Shown here one piece after another: positions 36,886 through 45,797 of a DNA stretch of 64,000 nt (positions within the stretch are counted from its first letter, which is position 1; each line of letters begins with the position of its first letter). This DNA comes from Burkholderia sp. 8Y. GTDB lineage: Bacteria > Pseudomonadota > Gammaproteobacteria > Burkholderiales > Burkholderiaceae. Position numbers and translations under genes: made by a program. The stretch is taken from contig NZ_LR733520.1 of assembly GCF_902506145.1 (NCBI RefSeq), positions 2,091,476-2,155,475 of the forward strand, given 5' to 3'. The notes beneath the pieces are model-generated. The model was given only the letters and a program-made list of their open reading frames with translations, did no database searches and was not told where the DNA came from.

Positions 36886-37842
36886 TCAGGCAGCGACGGG
36901 CGCCGGCTGCATCGATGCGTAGCGATCAAGGAAGTCGCGATAGGTCGCGCGAATGCCGTCTTCCAGCCCGGTCGACGCCTTCCACCCCATGCCTTCGAGC
37001 CGCGACACATCCAGCAGCTTGCGCGGGGTGCCGTCCGGCTTGCTCGCATCGAATACGAGCTCACCCTCGAAGCCCACCACGCGGCAGACGGTATGCGCCA
37101 GTTCGCTGATGGTCAGGTCATGGCCGACGCCGACGTTGAATACGCCTTCGTTCACGTCGCTTTCCATGAGGAAGGTCGCTGCATCGGCGAGATCGTCGAC
37201 GTGCAGGAATTCGCGGCGCGGCGAGCCCGTACCCCACACGGGCAGCGTCGCGTCGCCGCGCAGCTTCGCTTCGTGCGCCTTGCGGATGAGCGCGGGCAGC
37301 ACGTGGCTGCTCTTCAGGTCGTAGTTGTCGTTCGGGCCGTACAGGTTCGTCGGCATGAGCGAGACGAAGTGCGTGCCGTATTGACGGTTATACGCCTCGC
37401 ACATCTTGAGACCCGCGATCTTCGCGATGGCATACGCTTCGTTGGTCGGTTCCAGCGCCGATTGCAGGAGGTACTCTTCCTTGATCGGCTGCGGGCACGC
37501 CTTCGGATAGATGCACGAGGACCCGAAGAACACGAGCTTCGAAACGTTCCAGCGGCAGGCCGCGTGAATCACGTTCGTTTCGATGGCGAGGTTCTCGTAG
37601 ATGAACGAGGCGGGCATCGTCGAATTCGCGAGAATGCCGCCGACGCGCGCCGCCGCCAGGAACACGACGTCGATCTGCTCTTCTTCGAAGAACAGGTTCA
37701 CGCCGCCCTGATCGGTCAGGTCGAGGTGCGCCTTCGTGCGTGTCACGATGTTGTCGTAGCCGGCTGCGCTCAGACGGCGCACGAGCGCCGAGCCCACCAT
37801 GCCGCGGTGCCCCGCGACGAAAATGCGTGCGTGCTTGTTCAT
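36886..37842 (-). CDS. fcl: Fcl (WcaG), GDP-L-fucose synthase
   Basis: A 318-residue SDR epimerase/reductase that turns GDP-4-keto-6-deoxymannose into GDP-L-fucose. The NADP motif is VAGHRGMVGSAL near residues 9-20 and the catalytic Tyr/Lys lie in EAYAIAK. GSSCIYPK is typical. It starts 3 bp after the gmd stop, so the two enzymes are coupled. Together they make GDP-fucose for the exopolysaccharide. Confidence 0.95.
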   Translation of the reverse strand: MNKHARIFVAGHRGMVGSALVRRLSAAGYDNIVTRTKAHLDLTDQGGVNLFFEEEQIDVVFLAAARVGGILANSTMPASFIYENLAIETNVIHAACRWNVSKLVFFGSSCIYPKACPQPIKEEYLLQSALEPTNEAYAIAKIAGLKMCEAYNRQYGTHFVSLMPTNLYGPNDNYDLKSSHVLPALIRKAHEAKLRGDATLPVWGTGSPRREFLHVDDLADAATFLMESDVNEGVFNVGVGHDLTISELAHTVCRVVGFEGELVFDASKPDGTPRKLLDVSRLEGMGWKASTGLEDGIRATYRDFLDRYASMQPAPVAA

Positions 37843-37845
37843 GGC

Positions 37846-38964
37846 TTACTCGTGATGTTCGAGAGCCTTGAAACCGGCGAGCGTCACGAGGGCATCGCGA
37901 CGGGCGATCTGATAGTCGGCGCGGACCATTTCCTTCACGAGGGATTCGAAGGACGTGGCCGGCTTCCAGCCGAGCTTGTCATGCGCCTTGGTCGGGTCGC
38001 CCAGCAGCGTTTCGACTTCGGTCGGACGGAAGTAGCGCGGATCGACCTTGACGATCACCTGGCCCGGCTTGAACTTGGTGTCGCGGTTGTCGATACGATC
38101 GACGATACCCACTTCGTTCACGCCCTCGCCTTCGAAGCGAACGTGCACGCCGAGTTCGGCGGCCGCGTGCTGCACGAATTCGCGCACGCTGTACTGCACG
38201 CCGGTGGCGATCACGAAGTCTTCGGCCTGTTCCTGTTGCAGCATCATCCATTGCATCTCGACGTAGTCGCGCGCATGGCCCCAGTCGCGCATGGCGGACA
38301 GATTGCCGAGATACAGATCGTCTTGCAGGCCCACCGCCATGCGTGCAATGGCGCGCGTGATCTTGCGCGTCACGAACGTCTCGCCGCGCACCGGCGATTC
38401 ATGGTTGAACAGAATGCCGTTGCACGCGTACATGCCATACGCTTCGCGGTAGTTCACCGTGATCCAGTAGGCGTAGAGTTTCGCCACGGCATACGGGCTG
38501 CGCGGATAGAACGGCGTGGTTTCGCGCTGCGGGATTTCCTGCACGAGACCATACAGTTCCGACGTCGAAGCCTGGTAGAAACGCGTCTTCTTTTCGAGGC
38601 CGAGAATGCGGATCGCTTCGAGAATGCGCAGTGCGCCCAGACCGTCCGCGTTGGCGGTGTATTCCGGCTCTTCGAACGACACGCCCACGTGCGATTGCGC
38701 CGCCAGGTTGTAGATCTCGTCGGGCATCACGCGCTGGATGATGCGCACGAGACTCGTCGAATCCGTCAGGTCGCCGTGATGCAGGAACAGACGCTGATCC
38801 GGATCGTGCGGATCACGATACAGATGATCGATGCGGTCCGTGTTGAAGAGCGAGCTACGGCGCTTGATGCCGTGCACCTCATAACCCTTCTCGAGCAGGA
38901 GTTCGGCAAGATACGACCCGTCTTGCCCCGTGATACCCGTGATCAAAGCAACTTTGCGGTCCAT
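37846..38964 (-). CDS. gmd: Gmd, GDP-mannose 4,6-dehydratase
   Basis: A 372-residue SDR enzyme producing GDP-4-keto-6-deoxy-D-mannose from GDP-mannose. NADP motif GITGQDGSYLAELL at residues 9-22 and catalytic Tyr/Lys in YPRSPYAVAK. The start at ATG 38964 (MDRKVALITGITG) is fixed by homology; the frame runs upstream without similarity. It is the branch from the ManC product toward fucose and is placed between wzc and fcl. Confidence 0.96.
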   Translation of the reverse strand: MDRKVALITGITGQDGSYLAELLLEKGYEVHGIKRRSSLFNTDRIDHLYRDPHDPDQRLFLHHGDLTDSTSLVRIIQRVMPDEIYNLAAQSHVGVSFEEPEYTANADGLGALRILEAIRILGLEKKTRFYQASTSELYGLVQEIPQRETTPFYPRSPYAVAKLYAYWITVNYREAYGMYACNGILFNHESPVRGETFVTRKITRAIARMAVGLQDDLYLGNLSAMRDWGHARDYVEMQWMMLQQEQAEDFVIATGVQYSVREFVQHAAAELGVHVRFEGEGVNEVGIVDRIDNRDTKFKPGQVIVKVDPRYFRPTEVETLLGDPTKAHDKLGWKPATSFESLVKEMVRADYQIARRDALVTLAGFKALEHHE

Positions 38965-39040
38965 GTGTAACCTCTTATTCTGCGGTCTGAAGTTGGCGCG
39001 CGGCGACGCGCCATCATTGTTATTTCTGTTTTTGCACGCC

Positions 39041-41269
39041 TTATTCGGCAATGCTTTCGTAGCCGTAGTAGCCGGCGTAGGTGCTGCCCATCAGGATCTT
39101 CGATTGCGGAACGTCGGTGAGCAGCACGCCCTTCATGCTCACGCCGCCGTGATGCAGGCGCTTCATCGTCTCGCCGATTTCCTGCACCTGGTTCTTGCCG
39201 TGCCGCACGACGAGCAGGCTCGTGCCCGCATGCTTGCCGATCACCGTCGCGTCAGTGACAGCCAGCACCGGCGGCGTATCGACGACCACGAGGTCATACA
39301 TCTGCTTGAGCTGGTCCAGCACTTCGCCGAGACGATCGCTCGCGAGCAGTTCCGACGGATGCGACGGCAGCGAGCCCTTGGTGATGAGGTCCACGCCCGG
39401 GAGCACATCATGCAGAATCGCGCTCGACACGTCCGCGCCCATCAGCACATCCGAAAGGCCCGGCGAATGACGCACGCCGAAGTGCGAGTGAATGTCGCCG
39501 CGACGCATGTCGCCATCGATCAGGAGTACGCGCTTTCTCGTGGATGCAACGAGCGTCGCGAGGTTCACCGACAGGAACGATTTGCCCGCTTCCGGACGCG
39601 AGCCCGTGAGCATCACCACGTTGTTGCGCGCATCGGCCATTTGCAGTTGCAGCGACGTGCGCAGGCCGCGAATGCCTTCCACCGCTGCATCTTCCGGCGC
39701 TTGCGCGGCCAGGACGTGCAACCCTTCGCGACGCATGCCGACCTTGCGTTGCAGGCGCAGTTGCTGCGTGCTGCGCGGCACGATGGCGAACACACGCACG
39801 CCGAGCTGCTTTTCGATCTCTTCCGGACGCTCCACGCCGCCATACAGCGACTTGCGGATGAACGCGACGATCACGCCGAGCACGAGGCCCACGCCAGCCG
39901 AAATCAGGATCACGAGCACGCGCTTCGGACGGACGGGATCATCGGCGGCCTGTGCGTAGTCCACCACGCGCACGTTGCCGATCTGCCCTGCCTTCGCGAT
40001 GCGCAGTTGTTGCGCGCTGTTGAGCAGGTTCGTGTACAGCTCGGTGTTCACACGCACGTCACGCAGATAACGCAGTGCCGTTTGCTCCGTATCGGGCAGC
40101 GTCGAGACGTTCTTGCCGAGGCGCGTCTGCGCACCGGTCAACGCTGCGATCTGCGCATCGAGAGCCTGCACCGAGGGATGATTCGGCGTGAAGCGTTGCG
40201 ACAGTTCCGCGCGTTGCTGTTGCAGGTCCGTGAGCTTGGTTTTGTTATCGACGATCTGTTGCAGCAACAGACGGCTTTCCTCGCTTAAGTCCACCGTGCC
40301 CTGATGATTGCGGAACGTGTTGTAGCGTTGTTCTGCATCGTCGAGCTGCTTCTTCAGGACAGGCAGTTGCTGATCCAGAAACGCGAGCGTGTGTTCCGCT
40401 TCGGCCGAACGCTTGTCCGCATCCTGCTGCACGTAGCGGTTCGCGATGTTGTTGACGATCTGCGCGACTTCCTTCGAATTGCGCCCTTCCAGGCTCACGC
40501 TGATGATGCCCGATTGCAGCGCCGTCTCAGCAACCGTCAGGCGCTGCTGGAGATTGTCGATGGTCGTGAGCGTCGAGAAGCGTTGCAGGTCGAACTGCAC
40601 GCCAGGCGCGCCCACCAGCTTGTCCACCTTGAGCTTGATCGGGCCTTGCGCCGTCATACCGGTGGCTTGCTCGCCGACCTTGCCCGTGAGCACCGCGACG
40701 CCTTCCGGATCGTTCAGCGCATACATGCCGTTCTCGCCGGCAACGAGCGTGAACTTCTGGTCGTAGAGTTCCTTCGGCGTGTCGAAGAGCGGCACGCTGA
40801 TCTGTTCATTGCCCCATGCGAAGCGCGACAGGTAGCCTGCGGGCGGCGTCATGTTCAGCATCGAGAACACGCTGCCGACCGCACCGCCGATGACCGGAAT
40901 GGAATGCGGCGCGGCGCTGATGTCGAGATGCAGGCGGCGCACCGTGTCGTCGACGACGAGGCGCGAACGCAGCAGTTCGATCTGCGCGGCGGTGGTCGAT
41001 TTGCCATCGAACATCTGCGAGACGGCTTGCACCGCGTTCGCATTCGCGTTGGCGTTGTTGTTCGCGTTGGTCTCTTCGACCTGAATGAGGGCGTCCGCTT
41101 TGTAGGTCGGCGGCGCGATGAATGCGTAGGCCGTCCCCAGCGCGACCACCGCGAGCATGACGACCGTCACGAGTTTCCAGTTGCCGAATACGGCAGCCAG
41201 ATAGTCGGATAATCGCAACTCGTCGCCGGTCGAGACGTCCGAGTAGCGTGCATCAAAGTTCATGGCCAT
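39041..41269 (-). CDS. wzc: Wzc/BceF-type tyrosine autokinase (polysaccharide co-polymerase)
   Basis: A 742-residue inner-membrane bacterial tyrosine kinase that controls chain length and export together with Wza. Two membrane helices flank a long periplasmic Wzz-like domain (residues about 60-430, with coiled-coil). The cytoplasmic ATPase has Walker A GSRPEAGKS (about residues 555-564), Walker A' VLLIDGDMRRGD and Walker B DLVVVDTPP. The C-terminus carries a Tyr cluster (YAGYYGYESIAE), the autophosphorylation site. No low-molecular-weight tyrosine phosphatase gene is seen nearby. Confidence 0.95.
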   Translation of the reverse strand: MAMNFDARYSDVSTGDELRLSDYLAAVFGNWKLVTVVMLAVVALGTAYAFIAPPTYKADALIQVEETNANNNANANANAVQAVSQMFDGKSTTAAQIELLRSRLVVDDTVRRLHLDISAAPHSIPVIGGAVGSVFSMLNMTPPAGYLSRFAWGNEQISVPLFDTPKELYDQKFTLVAGENGMYALNDPEGVAVLTGKVGEQATGMTAQGPIKLKVDKLVGAPGVQFDLQRFSTLTTIDNLQQRLTVAETALQSGIISVSLEGRNSKEVAQIVNNIANRYVQQDADKRSAEAEHTLAFLDQQLPVLKKQLDDAEQRYNTFRNHQGTVDLSEESRLLLQQIVDNKTKLTDLQQQRAELSQRFTPNHPSVQALDAQIAALTGAQTRLGKNVSTLPDTEQTALRYLRDVRVNTELYTNLLNSAQQLRIAKAGQIGNVRVVDYAQAADDPVRPKRVLVILISAGVGLVLGVIVAFIRKSLYGGVERPEEIEKQLGVRVFAIVPRSTQQLRLQRKVGMRREGLHVLAAQAPEDAAVEGIRGLRTSLQLQMADARNNVVMLTGSRPEAGKSFLSVNLATLVASTRKRVLLIDGDMRRGDIHSHFGVRHSPGLSDVLMGADVSSAILHDVLPGVDLITKGSLPSHPSELLASDRLGEVLDQLKQMYDLVVVDTPPVLAVTDATVIGKHAGTSLLVVRHGKNQVQEIGETMKRLHHGGVSMKGVLLTDVPQSKILMGSTYAGYYGYESIAE

Positions 41270-41365
41270 GGTCTCGCTCGCTTATTTCTTTGAAGGTCAC
41301 ACAAGGTAGCCGGCGCGCCCCTGCGCGCCGGTGATACTGCAAGAATCTAAGACTTGCTTCTGCTC

Positions 41366-42553
41366 TTACTTGGTGATGACGGCTGCCGTCAGACCGGCGT
41401 TGATGGCCGGCAACAGCAGGTTCAGGACACGGCTGAAGCGGACGAGCCCGTTGTTGTCCACGTACACCACGTCCTTCGGCTGCAGCTCGAAGCTGTTCGC
41501 GAGCAACATGGACACCGGGGAACGCGCATCGAGCTTGTACACCTCGGGGTTGTCCGTCTGTCCGTTGCGAATGACGTACAGCTCCTTCGGATCCGACGTC
41601 TCGGCGTTGAAGCTGCCGGCCTGCGAGATCGCATCCGAGAGCGTCAGCTTGCCGTTGCGCATCGGGATCACGGTCGCCGGCTTCGTCACTTCGCCCATCA
41701 CGTACACGCCGTTGTCTTCACGGGAGTCGATGCGCAATGCATCGCCGCCCTTCAGCATGATGTCCGCCGGGTTGCGGCCCTTCGCGGTCATTCCAGCGAT
41801 GTTGATGTGATACGTCACACCATCACGGATAAGCGTGACACGACTTTGATCCGCCGTTGGTGCGAAACCGCCCGCACGGCCGATGGCTTCGGTCAGCGTC
41901 ATCGGAATGTCGTTGATCTGCTGCGATCCCGGCGTGCGAACTTCACCGTCGATGTAGACCTGTTGCGCACGGAACGATGCGACGCGCACCGTCAGTTGCG
42001 GCTTCACGAATACTTTGGACAACTCGTTATACAGCTCGCGCTGCACTTGCGTTTCGGTCTTGCCCGCGACATGGATCGGGCGGTTCACGTACGGGAACTG
42101 CAGATTGCCGTCGGCATCGACCACGAAGCCGGGTGCGGCATCCGCGGGACGCGTCTGCTGCGCCGGCTGGCCAACCGCGGCCACGAGTTCCGGGTGATCC
42201 CATACCGTGATCTGCAGCACGTCGCCCGGTCCGAGCGTGTAGGCGCGCGGCTTGCCATACAGGCTCGCGTTCGGATCGGCCGAGACGACAGGCTGCGCCG
42301 CCTTCAACTTCCGCACGAGCGAGAGATCGATCGGCGTGATCGGAATGTTCACGGCCGAAGTCGTGTCGCCCTGGTCGTTGGACGTTTCGGCGAGCGCGGC
42401 CGGCTTTTCCATGTGCATGCCAGGCGCAAGCGCGCAGCCCGCGAAGATGACGCAGAGTGAAGCGGCCGCTGCCAGGCTCGAGAGCCGGAAAACGCCCGAC
42501 ACGTTCGTATTGGCGGCCATGGATGTGGTGCCCGGTTGTTGTTGGTTGTGCAT
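41366..42553 (-). CDS. wza: Wza/BceE-type polysaccharide export lipoprotein
   Basis: A 395-residue outer-membrane secretin-like export protein. The start at ATG 42553 follows AGGGGA at good spacing; ATG 42571, which touches the previous stop (TGATG), is the alternative. A long leader ends in VIFAGC, so Cys40 is the probable lipidation site. The Poly_export/SLBB domains follow (YTLGPGDVLQITVWDHPEL, YIDGEVRTPG, GEVTKPATV). It forms the outer-membrane channel with Wzc. It lies between wcaJ and wzc in the operon. Confidence 0.94.
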   Translation of the reverse strand: MHNQQQPGTTSMAANTNVSGVFRLSSLAAAASLCVIFAGCALAPGMHMEKPAALAETSNDQGDTTSAVNIPITPIDLSLVRKLKAAQPVVSADPNASLYGKPRAYTLGPGDVLQITVWDHPELVAAVGQPAQQTRPADAAPGFVVDADGNLQFPYVNRPIHVAGKTETQVQRELYNELSKVFVKPQLTVRVASFRAQQVYIDGEVRTPGSQQINDIPMTLTEAIGRAGGFAPTADQSRVTLIRDGVTYHINIAGMTAKGRNPADIMLKGGDALRIDSREDNGVYVMGEVTKPATVIPMRNGKLTLSDAISQAGSFNAETSDPKELYVIRNGQTDNPEVYKLDARSPVSMLLANSFELQPKDVVYVDNNGLVRFSRVLNLLLPAINAGLTAAVITK

Positions 42554-42570
42554 GATGGTCGTCCCCTGCA

Positions 42571-43950
42571 TCAATATGCGTTGGTGTGGCGTAGTCCCTT
42601 GAAGATCGTAGCGGCGATGATTCTCATATCGAGTCCGAACGACCAATTACCGAGGTAGTACAAATCGTGAGCGACGCGTCCTTCCATTTTTTCGATCAAA
42701 TCAGTTTCCCCGCGAAAGCCGTTGACCTGGGCCCAGCCGGTGATGCCCGGCTTGATCCGGTAACGATGGATATACCCCGACACGACCTTCTGATACAGGT
42801 CGTCATGTTCCAGTGCGTGCGGACGCGGACCCACGACCGACATGTCGCCGAGCAGAACGTTGAAGAACTGCGGCAGCTCATCGAGGCTGGTACGGCGCAG
42901 AAATGCTCCGACACGGGTCACGCGCGGATCGTTGCGCGTGGCCTGGCGAAGCACGCCGGCCTGTTCCGTATGCACACGCATGGAACGGAACTTGTAGATC
43001 TTGAAGACGCGGCCATCCGCGCCCTTGCGACGTTGCTTGAACAACACCGGGCCGCGCGACGTGAGCTTGATCGCAATCGCGATGGTGATGAGCAGCGGCG
43101 AGACGGCGATGATCGCAAGCAGCGCGAACAGGCGGTCGAAGATCTCCTTCTGCAGCAGCGCGCTTTGCGACAGCGGCGAGGCCACGAGGTTGATCGCCGT
43201 TTCGCCGAGCAGATCCGTCACGCCCGCTTCGAAGAGCGCGAGGCTGCGCACATCGGGAATAAAGCGCACGTTGACGAGATCGTCGCGGAACTCATTCACG
43301 AAGCGCAGGATGGTGCGCTCCTCCGACAGCGGCAACGCGAGCCACACTTCATGCACGTTCTGCGTGCGCACGAAGTTCACGAACGCGTCGTGGTCTTCGT
43401 ACACCGGAACGCGCGTGTTGAGCCTGCCCGCTTCCGGCGCCACATTCAGCGCCGCACTCGCACGAAAGCCCGCGTTCTTCGCACTGTCGAGCTTCTTCAC
43501 GATGGAGTTGCAATGCCTGCCGCAACCCACGATGGCCACCTGATGCAGGTTCATGCCCGCGTTGCGCATGCGCGCCAGCACGACGTGCATGGCGAGCCGG
43601 CCCGCGATCATGAGGCCGCCCGACACCGCCGTCCAATAGGCGAACCACAGACGCGACACGTAGTCCAGGCGATGCAGCGAGAACATGAGCGCAAGCGCGC
43701 AGCCCTGCACCACGAGCCAGCCAAGCGACACCTGGCAGGCGAGCATCACCTTGCTGCGGCCGCGCCATGATTCATAGACGCCGAAGCCGGGAAACAGCGC
43801 AAGCGAGAACGCCGCCGCGAACGCGACGAACGCTGCCGAATACGCATGTGCCACTATGTACTCGAACCTGATCTGCGACGCCACCGCCGCGCCGCCGACG
43901 ATCATGGCGACGTCGAACAGGCGCGCGAGCAACCCTTGTAAATCGCGCAT
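42571..43950 (-). CDS. wcaJ: WcaJ-type undecaprenyl-phosphate glucose phosphotransferase
   Basis: A 459-residue polyisoprenyl-phosphate hexose-1-phosphate transferase. Four or five N-terminal helices, then a CoA-binding-like Rossmann domain (VGCGRHCNSIVKKL), then the catalytic domain with KIYKFRSM, RRTSLDELPQFFNV and VGPRPHALEHD. It attaches Glc-1-P to undecaprenyl phosphate and so starts the exopolysaccharide repeat unit. It is upstream of wza and after manC in transcription order. In cepacian loci the equivalent is BceB. Confidence 0.94.
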   Translation of the reverse strand: MRDLQGLLARLFDVAMIVGGAAVASQIRFEYIVAHAYSAAFVAFAAAFSLALFPGFGVYESWRGRSKVMLACQVSLGWLVVQGCALALMFSLHRLDYVSRLWFAYWTAVSGGLMIAGRLAMHVVLARMRNAGMNLHQVAIVGCGRHCNSIVKKLDSAKNAGFRASAALNVAPEAGRLNTRVPVYEDHDAFVNFVRTQNVHEVWLALPLSEERTILRFVNEFRDDLVNVRFIPDVRSLALFEAGVTDLLGETAINLVASPLSQSALLQKEIFDRLFALLAIIAVSPLLITIAIAIKLTSRGPVLFKQRRKGADGRVFKIYKFRSMRVHTEQAGVLRQATRNDPRVTRVGAFLRRTSLDELPQFFNVLLGDMSVVGPRPHALEHDDLYQKVVSGYIHRYRIKPGITGWAQVNGFRGETDLIEKMEGRVAHDLYYLGNWSFGLDMRIIAATIFKGLRHTNAY

Positions 43951-44070
43951 GTCTATTCCCCGAACGATTCAACTTGCAAACAAACCTACCTTTGTCTCCT
44001 CCTCGCATGCCGGTCTTGGTGTGATGCCTGCCGTTGCAAGAAAGCTGTCTCACTGCCCCCGAAGCACTGC

Positions 44071-45600
44071 TCAGTTGCGGCCGTACTTATCGTCGAAACG
44101 CACGATGTCGTCCTCGCCGAGATAGCTGCCCGACTGCACTTCGATGATCTCGAGCGGCACCTTGCCCGGGTTTTCCAGGCGATGCCGCACGCCGAGCGGA
44201 ATGAACGTGGATTCGTTCTCGCTCAGCAGGAACTCTTCTTCGCCGCGCGTGACGAGCGCCGTGCCGCACACGACGATCCAGTGTTCCGCGCGATGGTGAT
44301 GCATCTGCAGCGACAGGCGCGCGCCCGGCGCGACGACGATGCGCTTCACCTGGAAGCGGTCGCCATGCTCGATGGAGTCATAAAAGCCCCACGGGCGGCG
44401 CACCTTGCGATGCGTGTCCGCTTCGGGCGCATGCTGTTCGCGGATGCGCGCGACGAGACCCTTGATGTCCTGCACGCGCGAACGGTCCGCGACGAGCACC
44501 GCGTCATCCGTTTCGACGACGATGATGTTGGTCGTGCCCACGCAGGCGACGAGACGTCCGCCTTCCGAGCGCGCGTAGCTCGAGGTCGCGCCTTCGAACA
44601 CCACGCGGCCGCTCGCCACGTTGCCCGAATCGTCCTTGTCCATTGCGTCCCACACCGCGTCCCACGAGCCGAGATCGGACCAGCCCGCGACGAGCGGCAC
44701 CACGACGCCTTCGCACGGCGCGCTTGCCGTGCCGATGTGCTCCATTACCGCATAGTCGATTGAGTCGGAGGGCGCGCGGCTGAACTCGCCCGCGTGCGGA
44801 CGGAAGAACTTGCCGTCGTCCTGGCCTTCGCCGAGGGCCGCGCGGCAGGCCGCGTGCATGTCGGCGTTGAGCGTTTGCAGCGCGGAGAGCCACACGCTCG
44901 CGCGCACCACGAAGATGCCGCTGTTCCACCAGTACGTGCCGGCCGCGACGTATTGCGCGGCGACTTCGGCGGCGGGCTTCTCGACGAAACGCTCGATCTG
45001 GTGCGCGCCGTCCTCCAGCGCATCGCCGAGGCGGATATAGCCGAACCCGGTGTCGGGGCGCGTCGGCGGAATGCCGAGCGTCGCGATCATGCCGCGCTCG
45101 GCGTAACCCGCCGCGATCTCGATGGCGCGATGCAGTGCCGGGATATCCGCGATGGAGTGATCGGCGGGCATCGCCACCATGATCGCGTCGTGGCCGTCCT
45201 TGCATGCGGCGAGTGCCGCGAGCGTGAGCGCGGGCGCCGTATCGCGGCGTGCCGGCTCGACGATGATCTGCGCGCTGACGCCGCTTTCGCGCGTCTGCTC
45301 TTCCGTCGTGAAGCGATGCTCCTCGCCGCACACGATGATCGGCTCGGCGCTGACATCGAAGCCGCCCTTGAAGCCTTTCATGCGCGAGACGGTCGCCTGC
45401 AAAAGCGAATCGCGGCCGACAATGCCGATCAACTGCTTGGGAAACTGCTCACGGGACATCGGCCACAGGCGCGTGCCCGAGCCGCCGGCGAGAATGACCG
45501 GCACGAGCCGGCGGCACGGCTCGGCCGTCATGGCCGAGCCCGCCTCCACATCGCTCCTGCCCACCACCACCTCACCTTCCGTGCGTGCCTCATTGCTCAT
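44071..45600 (-). CDS. manC: ManC, mannose-1-P guanylyltransferase/mannose-6-P isomerase
   Basis: A 509-residue bifunctional enzyme that makes GDP-mannose. The start at ATG 45600 (MSNEARTEGE) precedes the nucleotidyltransferase signature LAGGSGTRLWPMSREQFPKQ near residues 38-57 and FVEKP. The C-terminal cupin isomerase domain has QMHHHRAEHWIVVCGTA. It is the first gene of the minus-strand exopolysaccharide operon and equates to BceA of cepacian loci. Its product feeds gmd and mannosyltransferases. Confidence 0.95.
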   Translation of the reverse strand: MSNEARTEGEVVVGRSDVEAGSAMTAEPCRRLVPVILAGGSGTRLWPMSREQFPKQLIGIVGRDSLLQATVSRMKGFKGGFDVSAEPIIVCGEEHRFTTEEQTRESGVSAQIIVEPARRDTAPALTLAALAACKDGHDAIMVAMPADHSIADIPALHRAIEIAAGYAERGMIATLGIPPTRPDTGFGYIRLGDALEDGAHQIERFVEKPAAEVAAQYVAAGTYWWNSGIFVVRASVWLSALQTLNADMHAACRAALGEGQDDGKFFRPHAGEFSRAPSDSIDYAVMEHIGTASAPCEGVVVPLVAGWSDLGSWDAVWDAMDKDDSGNVASGRVVFEGATSSYARSEGGRLVACVGTTNIIVVETDDAVLVADRSRVQDIKGLVARIREQHAPEADTHRKVRRPWGFYDSIEHGDRFQVKRIVVAPGARLSLQMHHHRAEHWIVVCGTALVTRGEEEFLLSENESTFIPLGVRHRLENPGKVPLEIIEVQSGSYLGEDDIVRFDDKYGRN

Positions 45601-45664
45601 CGTAGGACTCCTGCCTGCATGTTCGTGTGCGCGGCGCTGTCTGCCAGCTGCCGCCCGAGAATGA

Positions 45665-45694
45665 TTGGCCCGCGGACCAAGATAGTCCGGCCAA
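45665..45694. promoter_or_regulatory. Imperfect inverted repeat upstream of manC
   Basis: TTGGCC at 45665-45670 and GGCCAA at 45689-45694, with inner GGAC/GTCC (45674-45677 and 45685-45688), form an imperfect dyad with a 3-nt asymmetry. It lies about 65-95 bp before the manC start codon. It could be an operator or a 5' UTR hairpin. No match to a known operator is claimed. Confidence 0.45.
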
Positions 45695-45797
45695 ATGTTC
45701 GACGCTTTGCGCCATCCCTGTCCGCTATCCCACACACAGGGCGACGCGCATTCTTGTGACCTTCGACCTTCTGTCTCCTGCCATGCCGTGCCGCGCT

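Noticed and set aside
36841..38970. 709-codon open frame on the plus strand over fcl and gmd
   Set aside because: Antisense to clear enzyme genes; composition typical of a frame shadow.
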